Assembly: GCA_023953845.1 (NCBI GenBank)
Contig: JAMLJC010000002.1
Coordinates: 434,001 to 498,000 of the forward strand
Direction of reading: 5' to 3'
Source of the DNA: Rhizobiaceae bacterium
GTDB taxonomy: Bacteria; Pseudomonadota; Alphaproteobacteria; Rhizobiales; Rhizobiaceae
Length of the DNA stretch: 64,000 nt
Position numbers and translations under genes: made by a program. Shown one piece after another: positions 50,806-60,523 of this stretch (within the stretch, counting starts at the first letter, position 1; every line of letters begins with the position of its first letter). The notes under the pieces were generated by a model. That model ran no database searches. It worked only from the letters and a program-made list of their open reading frames with translations, and had not been told where the DNA came from.

Positions 50806-52017
50806 CTATTCGTGCCTCAGCGCTTCGATCGGGTCCAGCCGCGCCCCGCGTAGCGCCGGGAAGAAGCCGAAGACCATGCCGATCAAGGCCGAGAAGCCGA
50901 CGGCCAGCAGGATTACGAGGACGCTAGGCGAAAACGGGATCGACAGGGCGAAGGACGCGCCGCCGGCAAGCCCGAGGCCGATGGCGATGCCAATCAGGCC
51001 GCCGAGCAGGGAAAGCACGGTCGCTTCCACCAGAAACTGGATGAGGATGTGCTTCTCATGTGCGCCGATGGCGAGGCGGATGCCGATCTCGCGCGTGCGC
51101 TCCGTGACCGAGACCAGCATGATGTTCATGATGCCGATGCCGCCGACCAGCAGACTGACGCCGGCAAGCGCGCCGAGCATGCCGGTCATGCTGGTGGTGG
51201 CGCTCGTCATGGCGTCGGCGACCTGGGTCATGTCGCGCACGGAAAAGTCGTCATCGCGATCCGGTGCGACGCGGCGTGTGTCGCGCAGTATGTCCTCGAT
51301 CCGCTGCTGGAGGACCGAGGTCGAGGTTCCTTCCTCGGCCGCCACATAGATCGTGTCGATGTCGCGATTTCCGGCGATGCGGCGCTGGAACGTCTTGAGC
51401 GGCATGAAAACGACGTTGTCCTGATCCTGCCCGAAGCCGGAAAAGCCCTTGGGTTCGAGCAGGCCGATCACCTTGCAGCTGACGCGGCCGACGCGGATCG
51501 CCATGCCCTCGGGGTCACCCGTGCCGAAGAACTGCTTGCGCACGGTCTCGCCTATCAGACAGCTCGCCGCGCCGCTGCGCGTCTCCGAATCGCTGAACTC
51601 GCGGCCCGAGACGACCTTCCAGTCCCGCGCCATCAGATAGGCGTTGTCGGTGCCGGTCACGGAGACGGAGAGGCTTTCGGTACCGAAGACGACGCGCACG
51701 GTCTTCTGCGAGGCCGGCGAGATGGCGCGGGCGCCTTCGAGATGACTGGCCAGCGCCGAAACCTCCTTGTCGCCAAGCTGGCGGATCACCGGTTCGGGGC
51801 CTGAGCCGGGCACCGGCGGACGGCCGGGACGCACGACCAGAAGATTGCTGCCGAGCTTGGAAATGTCGCTCTTGACCTTCTCGGTGGTGCCGGTGCCGAT
51901 GGTAATCATGGCGATCACGGCCGCGACGCCGATGACGATGCCGAGCAGCGTGAGAAACGAGCGCAGCGCATTGCGGCGGACGGACCGGAGAGCCAGGCGG
52001 ACGGTCTCGAAGAACAT
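50806..52017 (-). CDS. MacB-type ABC transporter permease
   Basis: A 403-residue permease with the four-helix MacB arrangement: one helix at about 20-42 (FLTLLGIVIGVAAVIAMITI), a large periplasmic domain, and three helices near the C-terminus (LAGVSLLVGGIGIMNIMLVS; LLGGLIGIAIGLGLAGG; VLVILLAVGFSALIGMVFGF). Such mechanotransmission permeases drive efflux through TolC or pull lipoproteins or substrates across the periplasm. Here nucleotide-binding and membrane domains are separate genes, with the ATPase stop overlapping this ATG by one base. Third gene of the macA-like/ATPase/permease operon. Confidence 0.88.
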   Translation of the reverse strand: MFFETVRLALRSVRRNALRSFLTLLGIVIGVAAVIAMITIGTGTTEKVKSDISKLGSNLLVVRPGRPPVPGSGPEPVIRQLGDKEVSALASHLEGARAISPASQKTVRVVFGTESLSVSVTGTDNAYLMARDWKVVSGREFSDSETRSGAASCLIGETVRKQFFGTGDPEGMAIRVGRVSCKVIGLLEPKGFSGFGQDQDNVVFMPLKTFQRRIAGNRDIDTIYVAAEEGTSTSVLQQRIEDILRDTRRVAPDRDDDFSVRDMTQVADAMTSATTSMTGMLGALAGVSLLVGGIGIMNIMLVSVTERTREIGIRLAIGAHEKHILIQFLVEATVLSLLGGLIGIAIGLGLAGGASFALSIPFSPSVLVILLAVGFSALIGMVFGFFPALRGARLDPIEALRHE

Positions 52018-52718
52018 CAGGCCGCCTCCAGATTGAAAGTGTCGGAGGCGACGCGCCCGTCAACGAACGAGATGGTGCGCCGGGCATAGGCCGCGATGTC
52101 CGACTCGTGCGTCACCATGACGATGGTCAGTCCGAGCTCGTCATTCAGACGGTTGAGCAGTTCCATGATCTCGTGGCTGCGGGACGTGTCGAGATTGCCG
52201 GTCGGCTCGTCTGCCGCGAGCAGCGTCGGACGGCTGACGATGGCGCGGGCGATCGCCACGCGCTGCTGCTGGCCGCCTGAGAGCTCGGCCGGCGTATGCC
52301 GTTCGCGGCCTTTCAGCCCAACCTCCTCAAGCGCTTTCATCGCCAGTTCGCGGCGCTCCGTCGCGCCGACGCCGCGATAGATCAGCGGCAGCTCGACATT
52401 TTCCACCGCCGTGGTGCGCGGCAGGAGGTTGTAGCCCTGGAACACGAAGCCGATGTAGAGATTGCGGAGCGCGGCCCGCCGGTCGCGGTCCAGCCGGCCG
52501 GCATCGATGCCGCCGAAGCCATAACGGCCCCGCGTCGGCGTATCGAGGCAGCCGATGATGTTCATCGCCGTCGATTTTCCGGAACCGGACGGCCCCATGA
52601 TGGCGACGAATTCACCCTGATCTATGGAGAGATCGACGCCAGCCAGCGCGTCGACGCGAGCCTCCCCTTCGCCGTAGGTTTTCCAGACGTCGCGGAATGT
52701 GATGAGCGGCTCCGACAC
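52017..52718 (-). CDS. MacB/LolD-type ABC transporter ATPase
   Basis: A 233-residue ATP-binding subunit. Walker A GPSGSGKSTAMNII (about residue 42), the Q-loop FVFQGYNLLPR, signature ELSGGQQQRVAIARAI and Walker B TLLAADEPTGNLD followed by TVMVTHESD-like TIVMVTHESD. The GNLD after Walker B marks the LolD/MacB branch. It begins four bases after the membrane-fusion protein gene and overlaps the permease gene by one base, so all three are translated from one mRNA. Confidence 0.92.
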   Translation of the reverse strand: MSEPLITFRDVWKTYGEGEARVDALAGVDLSIDQGEFVAIMGPSGSGKSTAMNIIGCLDTPTRGRYGFGGIDAGRLDRDRRAALRNLYIGFVFQGYNLLPRTTAVENVELPLIYRGVGATERRELAMKALEEVGLKGRERHTPAELSGGQQQRVAIARAIVSRPTLLAADEPTGNLDTSRSHEIMELLNRLNDELGLTIVMVTHESDIAAYARRTISFVDGRVASDTFNLEAA

Positions 52719-52722
52719 CGGC

Positions 52723-53925
52723 TCAGCTCCGGCTCTCGCTCGAACTCACGATCACGCTGTCGCCGTCGTTGAGGCCGGAGATGATCTCGGTAAGGTCTCC
52801 GTCGGTCGCGCCGACCGTCACCTTGACGGGTTTCGGCTGGCCGTTCTCGAGAACATAGAGCGTGCGCGATCCGTCTGCGGGGAGGGCACGCTGCTGCTGC
52901 CGCTGCGGCCGGGGCATTCGCGGCATGAAGAGGCTTTCAAGGCTCCAGCTGCTGCGCTGCTCGGCGACCGGAGGCCGGAAACGGAACGCGGCGGCGGGAA
53001 CGGTGAGCACGTCCTTCGCCTCGCGCGTGACAACGGCGACGGTCGCCGTCATGCCGGGACGCAGCAGCATCTCCGGGTTCTCGACATCGAGGCGCGCGTC
53101 ATAGGTGACGACGCCGTCGGTCGTGACGGATGCATAGGCGATGTCGCGGATGCGCGCGTCGAAAGTGTGTCCGGGGAAGGCGTCGACCGTGAAATGAGCC
53201 CTCTGGTCGGCGGAAACCATGCCGATGTCCGCCTCGTCGATCGCGGCCTTGAGCTCCATCTTGCGCAGGTCGGCGGCGATGACGAAGAGCACCGGCGCCT
53301 GCAGGGAGGAGGCGACGGTCTGGCCGGGGTCGACGGAACGCGTCAGCACAATGCCGTCGATCGGCGCGTAGATCTTCGTCTTGGAGAGGTCCGTCTGCTG
53401 GAGCCTGAGCTGCGCTTCCGCGATCTGGAGCTGCGCTTCGGCAACCGAAACGGCGCTCGCAGCGCGGTCGCGGGCGGCGAGCGCCGTTTCGACGGACTGG
53501 CTGGTCGCCGTGCCTTTTTTCGCAAGCTGCTGCGTTCGATCAAGTGTGCGCTGCGTTTCGTCGAACGTCGTCTTTGCCTGATTGATCTGGGCGCGTACCG
53601 ATACCGCCGACGCCTCGGCACCCTCGACCTGCGCCGCGAGACGGGCGGTGTCGAGCTCCGCCAGCACGTCGCCCTTCTTCACCGGCTGGTTCTCATCCAC
53701 CAGCACGGCGCGGACGACGCCAGACAGTTCGCTCGAGATGTCGACCTGCACCAGCGGCTGCAGCGTGCCGGTCGCCGTTACCTCGACCGTGAGATCGCTC
53801 CGCTCTACCGGCTGGGTCTGGAAAACGGTACGCGTGGAGGGCTGCGAAACCCAGAACCAGGCGCCTAGCGCGCCGGCTGCGATCAGCACCGCCGCCGCGA
53901 GATAGGCCCAGATGCGCCGACGCAT
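52723..53925 (-). CDS. MacA-like periplasmic adaptor of a tripartite ABC efflux pump
   Basis: A 400-residue membrane-fusion protein with an N-terminal anchor (AYLAAAVLIAAGALGAWFW). The lipoyl/barrel-sandwich halves are seen as TATGTLQPLVQVDISSELSG and APIDGIVLTRSVDPGQTVAS, with a coiled-coil hairpin between (about residues 110-190). It links the permease to an outer-membrane channel of the TolC type, not encoded here. The same frame stays open for 33 codons before the ATG with coding-like sequence but contains no ATG, GTG or TTG. First gene of the operon, divergent from PhzF. Confidence 0.88.
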   Translation of the reverse strand: MRRRIWAYLAAAVLIAAGALGAWFWVSQPSTRTVFQTQPVERSDLTVEVTATGTLQPLVQVDISSELSGVVRAVLVDENQPVKKGDVLAELDTARLAAQVEGAEASAVSVRAQINQAKTTFDETQRTLDRTQQLAKKGTATSQSVETALAARDRAASAVSVAEAQLQIAEAQLRLQQTDLSKTKIYAPIDGIVLTRSVDPGQTVASSLQAPVLFVIAADLRKMELKAAIDEADIGMVSADQRAHFTVDAFPGHTFDARIRDIAYASVTTDGVVTYDARLDVENPEMLLRPGMTATVAVVTREAKDVLTVPAAAFRFRPPVAEQRSSWSLESLFMPRMPRPQRQQQRALPADGSRTLYVLENGQPKPVKVTVGATDGDLTEIISGLNDGDSVIVSSSESRS

Positions 53926-54126
53926 GCGACGGCGCTTGCCGCCCGTATCGAGAGCCAGAGCCGTCTCGATCGACGGCAGTGTTTTCGGCTGTGGCCGATT
54001 GACAATCTGGTCTATGACAAACCCCTATGGTGCCGCAGCGTCCCGACTGACCGAAAATCGGTCTGTCGCGGTCGGATTTCAAATTAATTTTCCGCCATGT
54101 TCGCGGCGGTTTAAGGATCGAATCTC

Positions 54127-55050
54127 GTGTCCGCCCGCAAGTATCTGCTCTACGACGTGTTCACCGATAGGGCGTTTGCCGGCAATCAACTCGCCATCGT
54201 GCTCGACACGGCCGGACTGGATACCGCCGCGATGCAGGAGATTGCGCGCGAGTTCAACCTGTCGGAGACGGTGTTCGTGCTCGGGCGAGAGGAGAACCGC
54301 GCCAGGATCCGCATCTTCACGCCGGCGCACGAGCTTCCTTTCGCCGGCCATCCGACGGTGGGAACTGCCGTGGCGCTGCGCGACGCCGGCATTCCGGCCG
54401 ACAATGACAATCACGAGAGCGACGCCGCGATCCTGGTTCTGGAGGAGCGCATCGGACCGATCCGCTGCCTCGTCAAGCGCGACGGCCGAGGCGCCTTCGC
54501 GGAGTTCGGCCTGGCCAGGCTGCCGGCGAAGGCAGATTTCGAAATCAGCCGCGAGCAGGCGGCGGCCGCTCTTGGGATCGGACCGCACGACATCGGCTTC
54601 GAAAATCACACGGTCAGCGTCTGGAACGCGGGGCTGCCCTATGTAAGCATTCCGGTCCGCGATCTCGACGCCGCGGCGCGGTCCTCGCTGGATGTGCGTC
54701 TTTGGCTGGAGATCGTCGGTGCAAGGATCGACGACCAGAATCCGGCGGCCTATGTCTATTGCCGCGAAACCGTCGCGCAGCAGAACGCTCTGCACGCGCG
54801 CATGTTCGCCGGACATCTCGGGATTCCGGAAGACCCGGCGACAGGGTCGGCCGTTGCGTCGCTGTCCGGCGCGATCGCCATGTTCGACCGTCCGCTCGAC
54901 GGTACGACGGAATACTGGATAGAGCAGGGGCTGGAAATGGGCCGCCCGTCCGGCATCCGGCTGGAACTCGACATGCGGGACGGCGAGCTCAGTGCGGCGC
55001 GCATCGGCGGTTATGCCGTAAAGGTCGGCGAAGGTGTCATCTACAGGTAG
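54127..55050 (+). CDS. PhzF family isomerase-like protein
   Basis: A 307-residue protein of the PhzF/diaminopimelate-epimerase fold. The catalytic glutamate lies in FNLSETVFVLG near residue 45; ELPFAGHPTVGTAVALRDAG and the C-terminal EDPATGSAVASLSGAI are family marks. Only the phenazine-operon member has a known role; stand-alone copies such as this may be isomerases of unknown substrate. No phenazine genes are near. The start codon is GTG at 54127. It is followed after about 100 bases by tRNA-Lys on the same strand. Confidence 0.87.
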   Translation: MSARKYLLYDVFTDRAFAGNQLAIVLDTAGLDTAAMQEIAREFNLSETVFVLGREENRARIRIFTPAHELPFAGHPTVGTAVALRDAGIPADNDNHESDAAILVLEERIGPIRCLVKRDGRGAFAEFGLARLPAKADFEISREQAAAALGIGPHDIGFENHTVSVWNAGLPYVSIPVRDLDAAARSSLDVRLWLEIVGARIDDQNPAAYVYCRETVAQQNALHARMFAGHLGIPEDPATGSAVASLSGAIAMFDRPLDGTTEYWIEQGLEMGRPSGIRLELDMRDGELSAARIGGYAVKVGEGVIYR

Positions 55051-55151
55051 CCGCTCCAGCGCCGGTTCCGCCGTGATTGCGAACTAACTGGTTTTCCGGA
55101 CTGGACAGGTCGTCATGGCGAGGCTATATGCCGCTCGCCGTTACTGGCGTT

Positions 55152-55227
<76 letters not shown>

Positions 55228-55344
55228 AAAACCACTTGATATGACAAGACTTTAGCTGGCGGCACGATCCGTGCTGCAGAGACCGGCGGCTTCAAATTCC
55301 CGTGTCGCGCGGGATATCGACCGGACGTACCCGGCGTGGCATCC

Positions 55345-56265
55345 TCAACGCCAGGCGAATACGATGTGACGCATATGGCCTCCCGTAAGGGCGGCGAGCG
55401 TGCCTCTCACCGCCGGAATGGCCGGGCTGCGCATCGTCACGAAACGTTGGAAGCCCATGCCCTGCAGCATGGCGACGATGCAGGCGACGTTGGGGGCGAA
55501 GAAGTTCGTCGGATCGGCGTTGAGCGATTTCAACGGCAGGAAGCGCATCGCCGGCCTGCGCAGATTGTTGAGACTCGTTGCGGTCTCGACCACGATGCGT
55601 TCACGCGACATGGCGGCGGCCTTTTCGAGGCCACCCAGCGGGTCCTTCAGATGATAAAGCACGCCGAGGAAGAGGACGACGTCGAAGGTGCCAAGTTTTG
55701 CGGGATCGAGGTCGAAGAGATCGACCTCGTGGCTGTCGCATTTCGAAGCGAACTCGGCGTGGGCGTAGTCGTAGCCTGCCTTGGTGCCCCATCCCGGGCC
55801 ACCCCAGCAGAACCAGTCCGTGGAAAGCACGCGGCCGGCGCCGCGCCGCTCGGCCTCGAACGAGAAGAAGCCGTCCCATGCGCCGATGTCGAGCACGCTC
55901 TTGCCGGCGACGCCGTCCCGGAAGATCGCATCCGCCTCGCGCTTCAGCGTATCGAGGGGCTTGATTCCATTTACCCGGCGGCCGTCCGGAAATTCCATGG
56001 AATGGAACCAGTGAATGCCGCCCTGCCTTTCGAAAGCCGCGATTTCAGGATGAACGAGACCGGCCGCGCGCCGACGCTCCTCCGGAAGCGCGCGGAATTC
56101 CTCGCTGCCTGCGAGAATGCGCAGCACCTCGCTTCGCGTGATCGCCGCCGGCGCGAGGCTGTCGTAGTAGGCGCGGGCATGGTCGTCGAGAGCTCTGCCC
56201 AGGACCGCCTGGTAGAGGCGTCCAATCTCGTCGAGACCGATACGATCGTCGGTTTGCGCACGCAT
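55345..56265 (-). CDS. SAM-dependent methyltransferase with DUF4214-like N-terminus
   Basis: A 306-residue protein. Residues about 13-60 (LYQAVLGRALDDHARAYYDS and EVLRILAGSEEF) resemble the DUF4214 repeat found in bacterial surface and glycan-related proteins. The rest is a class I methyltransferase of the DUF1698/CmoB-like type: motif I SVLDIGAWDGFFSFEAERRG, then FDVVLFLGVLYHLKDPLGGL and later NFFAPNVACIVAMLQGMGF. The ATG at 56265 has GGGGGAA six bases upstream; a GTG precedes it. The acceptor is unknown; the DUF4214 part hints at a saccharide or surface substrate rather than tRNA. Confidence 0.78.
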   Translation of the reverse strand: MRAQTDDRIGLDEIGRLYQAVLGRALDDHARAYYDSLAPAAITRSEVLRILAGSEEFRALPEERRRAAGLVHPEIAAFERQGGIHWFHSMEFPDGRRVNGIKPLDTLKREADAIFRDGVAGKSVLDIGAWDGFFSFEAERRGAGRVLSTDWFCWGGPGWGTKAGYDYAHAEFASKCDSHEVDLFDLDPAKLGTFDVVLFLGVLYHLKDPLGGLEKAAAMSRERIVVETATSLNNLRRPAMRFLPLKSLNADPTNFFAPNVACIVAMLQGMGFQRFVTMRSPAIPAVRGTLAALTGGHMRHIVFAWR

Positions 56266-56450
56266 CACAACTTCCCCCTACGTCTTTGGACAAGCAGACG
56301 GTGGCGTCCGAACCCCGCGCAAACGCCTGAAAAGACCTTACGATCGCCATTGTCAGCTTATTTGAGACAAAGTTCGGTTGAAAGTACCGCCGCAGCGAAT
56401 TCAACTATGGCTGTCCGATTCGCATGATTGCAAAGAATGGAGGACAAGGT

Positions 56451-57164
56451 ATGCGCAGGCATTTCCACGTCGCCTTCATCGGAGCCGTTGTCGCGCTTTG
56501 CCTGCCGGCAGGCGCCCCTGCCGCGGAGGAACTGGCGGCGGCATCGGTCGGGGGTATGGCGGCAGTTCCGGACAATGCGGGCGCGATCGGAAGGGTGCAT
56601 CCCGGCAGCGGACGCTATTGCACCGGTACGCTGGTCGCCCGGAAAACCGTCGTCACCGCGGCCCACTGTCTCGTCGATCCGCGCTCCAAGCGCTGGATTC
56701 GCGCGGAATCGCTGCACTTCCTCGGCGGCTATCGCATCGGCCAGTACGACTATCACGCGCGTGTCGCCAGCTATACGGTCAGCCCCGCCTATAATCCGAA
56801 AGAACCGCAACGGAGCCTTGCGGCCGACTGGGCGATGCTGACTTTGACCGACACCCCCGACGAGGGCGCTCCCATCCGCTCGCGTCGCGGCGAGGCCGGG
56901 AACATGGTGGGCGAGGTGACGGGCTATGCGATGCAGAAGAAATACGCCCTGTCGACCTCCGAGCCCTGCAAGATGCAGAAGATCGGTTTCCTGTTGTTCG
57001 GCGAATGCAAGGCGCTTCTCGGCATGTCGGGAGCGCCGCTGATCGATGTCGCGACCGGAGAAATGCTGGGCATCCAGGTCGCGGCAGGCAATCGGGAAGG
57101 TCGCGACTTCATGGTCGCTGTCCCTGCAAGCAACTGGAGGAAGGCGCTCGAGGGAGCGCGGTAG
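56451..57164 (+). CDS. Secreted trypsin-like serine protease
   Basis: A 237-residue S1-family protease with a signal peptide (VAFIGAVVALCLPAGAPAA, cleavage near residue 25). The triad is visible as His in TVVTAAHCLVD, Asp in LAADWAMLTL and Ser in LGMSGAPLIDV (where trypsins have GDSGGP). Cys pairs in RYCTGTL/AAHC, EPCKM and GECKALL fit disulphides of an exported enzyme. It belongs to the glutamyl-endopeptidase-like group. GGAGG lies about seven bases before the ATG. It is just upstream of the type I secretion genes but, with a Sec signal, is not their substrate. Confidence 0.85.
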   Translation: MRRHFHVAFIGAVVALCLPAGAPAAEELAAASVGGMAAVPDNAGAIGRVHPGSGRYCTGTLVARKTVVTAAHCLVDPRSKRWIRAESLHFLGGYRIGQYDYHARVASYTVSPAYNPKEPQRSLAADWAMLTLTDTPDEGAPIRSRRGEAGNMVGEVTGYAMQKKYALSTSEPCKMQKIGFLLFGECKALLGMSGAPLIDVATGEMLGIQVAAGNREGRDFMVAVPASNWRKALEGAR

Positions 57165-57297
57165 GTTCGATACAGCTCCGGGAACGTCGCCGGCGCATAG
57201 CCGTTAGAGCAGTTGCGCCGGTTCGGGGCTGGTTTTATATGGGCGCGTGAACTGCGGGGGAAGTTCACATCAACCTGAAAAGAGTGGGCTGGGCCAG

Positions 57298-59037
57298 GTG
57301 AGTAAAGCGGACAATCTCCTGTCGCAGGCGTTTCGTGCGGGACGCGGCGGCTTCATTACTGCGCTGGTCTTCAGCTTCTTCATCAATCTTCTGGCTTTCG
57401 TCGGACCGCTCTACATGCTGCAGGTCTACGATCGCGTCATCACCAGCCGCAACGAGACGACGTTGATCATGATCACGATCATCGCCGCCTTCCTTCTGGT
57501 GGTTTTCGGCGTCCTGGAGCGAGCGCGCTCGGCCGTGCTGATCCGGGTCGGCGCCGTGTTCGACGCGACGGCCAAGGACAAGCTGTTCGCCGCGATCGCC
57601 AAGGGCAGCCTGCGTGCGCCGAACCAGATCGGCGCGCAGGCGTTGCGCGACCTCGACAGCGTTCGCGAATTCATGACCGGCAACGGCCTGATCTCTTTCT
57701 GCGATGCGCCGTGGGTGCCGATCTTCGTCGCCGGCTGCTTCATCCTTCATCCCTATTTCGGCTACGTCGCCCTGACCGGGGCCATCATCATCTTCCTGCT
57801 TGCGCTGGGCAATGAACTCTCGACGCGCGGGCATCTGAAGGAAGCTTCGCAGAGCTCGGTCGTCGCCAACAACTGGGCGACCGCGGTGTTCCGCAACGTC
57901 GAGGTGCTGCACGCCATGGGCATGATCAATGCCCTTCGCGGCCGGTGGCGCAAGCAGCATGACGCGGTGATCGGCTGGCAGGCGAAGGCCAGCGATAGCG
58001 GCGGCACGTTCATTGCCGCCACGAAGTTCGTCCGTGCCTTCCTGCAGATCTGCATTCTCGGTGTCGGCGCCTATCTCGTCATCGAGGGGACCGCGTCGCC
58101 CGGCGCCATGATCGCGGCGTCGATCGTCATGGGACGCGCTTTGGCTCCCGTGGAGGCCTCGGTCGCCAACTGGCGCGGGTTCGTCAGCGCCAGGTCCGCG
58201 CGGAGCCGCATCCTGAAGCTGCTGGAGGGCGTGCAGGACGACCAGAATCGCGTCATGTTGCCGAATCCGCAGGGCGTCGTTTCCGTCGAAAACCTCATCG
58301 CGTGCCCTCCGGGAACACGCACGCCGACGCTGCGGGGTGTGTCGTTCGCGCTGAAGGGAGGCGACGTGCTCGGCGTCATCGGGCCGAGCGCGGCCGGCAA
58401 GTCGACCCTTGCGCGGGCCCTCGTCGGGGTCTGGCCCTCCGTATCGGGCGCGGTGCGACTCGACGGTTCGGATCTGCAGCACTGGTCCCCGGAGCAACTC
58501 GGGCAGCACATCGGCTATCTGCCGCAGGATATCGAACTGTTCAGCGGCACGATTGCCGAGAATATCGCGCGTTTTCTGGAGGATGACGACAGCAAGATTA
58601 TCGAAGCGGCTAAACTTGCCGGCGTGCATGAGATGATCCAGCAGTTGCCGGATGGATACAACACGCGCATCGGCGATCAGGGGGCAGGTTTGTCGGGCGG
58701 CCAGCGGCAGCGCATCGGACTGGCTCGCGCCTTCTACAACCGGCCGGCGCTGATCGTTCTGGACGAACCCAACTCGAACCTCGACGCCGAAGGCGAGGCG
58801 GCCCTCATCAACGGTATCAAGGTCGCCAAGGAGCAGGGCTCCACCGTCGTCCTCGTCACACATAAGACAAATGTTCTCGGCATTGCCGACAAGGTGCTCG
58901 TGCTGATGAACGGTCAGGTCCAGCATTTCGGGGATCGCCAGTCGGTGCTGGGCAAGCTGATGGGCCCGCGCGTCGCGCAGCTCAATCAACCCGATACCGC
59001 CAGCGCAAACGAGCCCGTAACTGCCGGTCAGGCGTAG
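57298..59037 (+). CDS. Type I secretion ABC permease/ATPase (PrtD family)
   Basis: A 579-residue half-transporter. The membrane domain (about residues 1-300) has around six helices beginning FITALVFSFFINLLAFVGPL and VGPLYMLQVYDRVITSRN. The ATPase follows with Walker A GPSAAGKST, signature LSGGQRQRIGLARAF and Walker B ALIVLDEPNSNLD. PrtD-type exporters handle RTX-like proteins with C-terminal signals. There is no N-terminal C39 peptidase. The start is taken as GTG 57298; GTG 57247 would add 17 residues. It is seven bases upstream of the HlyD gene. No substrate gene with RTX repeats is visible within the window. Confidence 0.9.
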   Translation: MSKADNLLSQAFRAGRGGFITALVFSFFINLLAFVGPLYMLQVYDRVITSRNETTLIMITIIAAFLLVVFGVLERARSAVLIRVGAVFDATAKDKLFAAIAKGSLRAPNQIGAQALRDLDSVREFMTGNGLISFCDAPWVPIFVAGCFILHPYFGYVALTGAIIIFLLALGNELSTRGHLKEASQSSVVANNWATAVFRNVEVLHAMGMINALRGRWRKQHDAVIGWQAKASDSGGTFIAATKFVRAFLQICILGVGAYLVIEGTASPGAMIAASIVMGRALAPVEASVANWRGFVSARSARSRILKLLEGVQDDQNRVMLPNPQGVVSVENLIACPPGTRTPTLRGVSFALKGGDVLGVIGPSAAGKSTLARALVGVWPSVSGAVRLDGSDLQHWSPEQLGQHIGYLPQDIELFSGTIAENIARFLEDDDSKIIEAAKLAGVHEMIQQLPDGYNTRIGDQGAGLSGGQRQRIGLARAFYNRPALIVLDEPNSNLDAEGEAALINGIKVAKEQGSTVVLVTHKTNVLGIADKVLVLMNGQVQHFGDRQSVLGKLMGPRVAQLNQPDTASANEPVTAGQA

Positions 59038-59044
59038 GAAGAAG

Positions 59045-60370
59045 ATGAGCGAGCAGAAAACAGAGCCCAAGAACGGCGTCCTGTCCGCCAGCAAGAGCTG
59101 GTTCGGTCCGGCAGCCATCGGATATGCAACGATTATCGTTGCATTCGGCGTATTTGGCGCGTGGAGCGCCTATGCGCGGGTGGACAGCGCGGTCATCGCG
59201 TCCGGCGTCATTTCCGTGGAATCCAACCGCAAGACCATCCAGCACTATGAGGGCGGGATCATCCGGGAAATCCGGGTGAAGGAGAACGAGTTCGTTCAGA
59301 AGGACCAGGTGCTGTTCGAACTGGACCCGACCGAGGCGCGCGCCAATGTGGCGATGATACGGGCCCAACTCGATTCGGCGCTGGCTCTGGAAGCCCGGCT
59401 CGTGGCCGAGCGTGACAATGCCGAAGCGATCGCCTTCCCGGAGGAGCTTCTGAACCGTCGCGACCAGCCGGTGACCTCCGCTTCGATCATCGACCAGCAG
59501 AAACAGTTCGACCAGCGGCGGGACGCGTTGTCGGGGCAGATGGCCATCCTTACCTCCCGCATCGAACAGCTCAACACCGAGATCAGCGGTCTGGAGCAGG
59601 AAGCGGCCGCAACCCGCCGCCAACTGGTCGCCATCGACGACGAACTCGAATCCAAGCAGGAACTCTACAAAAAGAACCTGATCGCCAAAAGTCAGGTGCT
59701 GGCGCTCGAGCGGGAGAAGGCGCGGCTGGAAGGTGTCGTCGGACGCTCCGTCGCCGACAAGGCCAAGGCCGAAGGTTCGATCGGCGAGACCAACCTGCAG
59801 ATTCAGCAGCTCGAAAAGCAGTTCCTCGAAGACGTGAACTCGCAGATCCTGGAAGCACGCCAGAAAATCTCGGATCTCCGGCAGCGCATGGTCGTGGCGA
59901 CCGACGTGTTCACGCGCCTTGTCGTCAAGGCGCCGCTCGCGGGCTATGTCCAGAATCTCCGCGTCTTCACGCAAGGCGCGGTAATCCAGTCGGGGCAGCC
60001 GCTCCTGGACGTGATCCCGGTGGATGAGCCCCTGATCGTGCAGGCGCGCGTCTCGCCGCTCGACATCGAATCCCTGAAGGTTCACATGCAGGCGGAAGTT
60101 CGCTTCCCTTCCTTCAAGGCCCGCGACTTCCCGGTGATATTCGGCACGGTTCGCTCCATTTCAAACGACCGCTTCGTCGACGAGGCGAATGGTCAGGCCT
60201 ACTATCTGGCGCTTATCGAGGTCGACGACAGCAAGATCGAGCATGCGCATGAGCAATTGATCGCCGGCCTGCCGGCGGAAGTCATCGTGCCGACCGGCGA
60301 GCGCACCGTGGCACGCTACCTGATCGATCCCCTCATCGACAGGATGCGCAAGAGCTTCCGCGAACATTGA
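59045..60370 (+). CDS. HlyD family type I secretion adaptor (PrtE-like)
   Basis: A 441-residue periplasmic membrane-fusion protein that links the ABC exporter with TolC. One membrane segment (about residues 20-40, AIGYATIIVAFGVFGAWSAY), the first barrel half GVISVESNRKTIQHYEGGII, a long coiled-coil hairpin (about 100-290) and the C-terminal VVKAPLAGYVQNLRVFTQGA with the family-specific ending ELIAGLPAEVIVPTGERT (shown in part as GLPAEVIVPTGERT) are all seen. It follows the exporter gene by seven bases. The outer-membrane TolC protein is not in the window. Confidence 0.9.
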   Translation: MSEQKTEPKNGVLSASKSWFGPAAIGYATIIVAFGVFGAWSAYARVDSAVIASGVISVESNRKTIQHYEGGIIREIRVKENEFVQKDQVLFELDPTEARANVAMIRAQLDSALALEARLVAERDNAEAIAFPEELLNRRDQPVTSASIIDQQKQFDQRRDALSGQMAILTSRIEQLNTEISGLEQEAAATRRQLVAIDDELESKQELYKKNLIAKSQVLALEREKARLEGVVGRSVADKAKAEGSIGETNLQIQQLEKQFLEDVNSQILEARQKISDLRQRMVVATDVFTRLVVKAPLAGYVQNLRVFTQGAVIQSGQPLLDVIPVDEPLIVQARVSPLDIESLKVHMQAEVRFPSFKARDFPVIFGTVRSISNDRFVDEANGQAYYLALIEVDDSKIEHAHEQLIAGLPAEVIVPTGERTVARYLIDPLIDRMRKSFREH

Positions 60371-60523
60371 TATCGGGCGCGAATCATCACGGCATCGTCA
60401 GAAGTCGTGATGAATCTGTGTTGTTTGCGACTGTTGATTTCGCTATACTTGCCATGGGAAGCGACCTGCGGGCGTCAAGATCCGCATGTCTCGGGGTGGT
60501 CTCTATAGCCGGGTGTATCCGCC

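Noticed and set aside
54127..55050. PhzF as a sign of a phenazine pathway
   Set aside because: No other phz genes are near, and stand-alone PhzF-like proteins are widespread without phenazine production.
57190..57221. Inverted repeat CCGGCGCA/TGCGCCGG after the serine protease gene as an intrinsic terminator
   Set aside because: The stem has a 16-base loop and no T tract directly after it; support is too weak to list.
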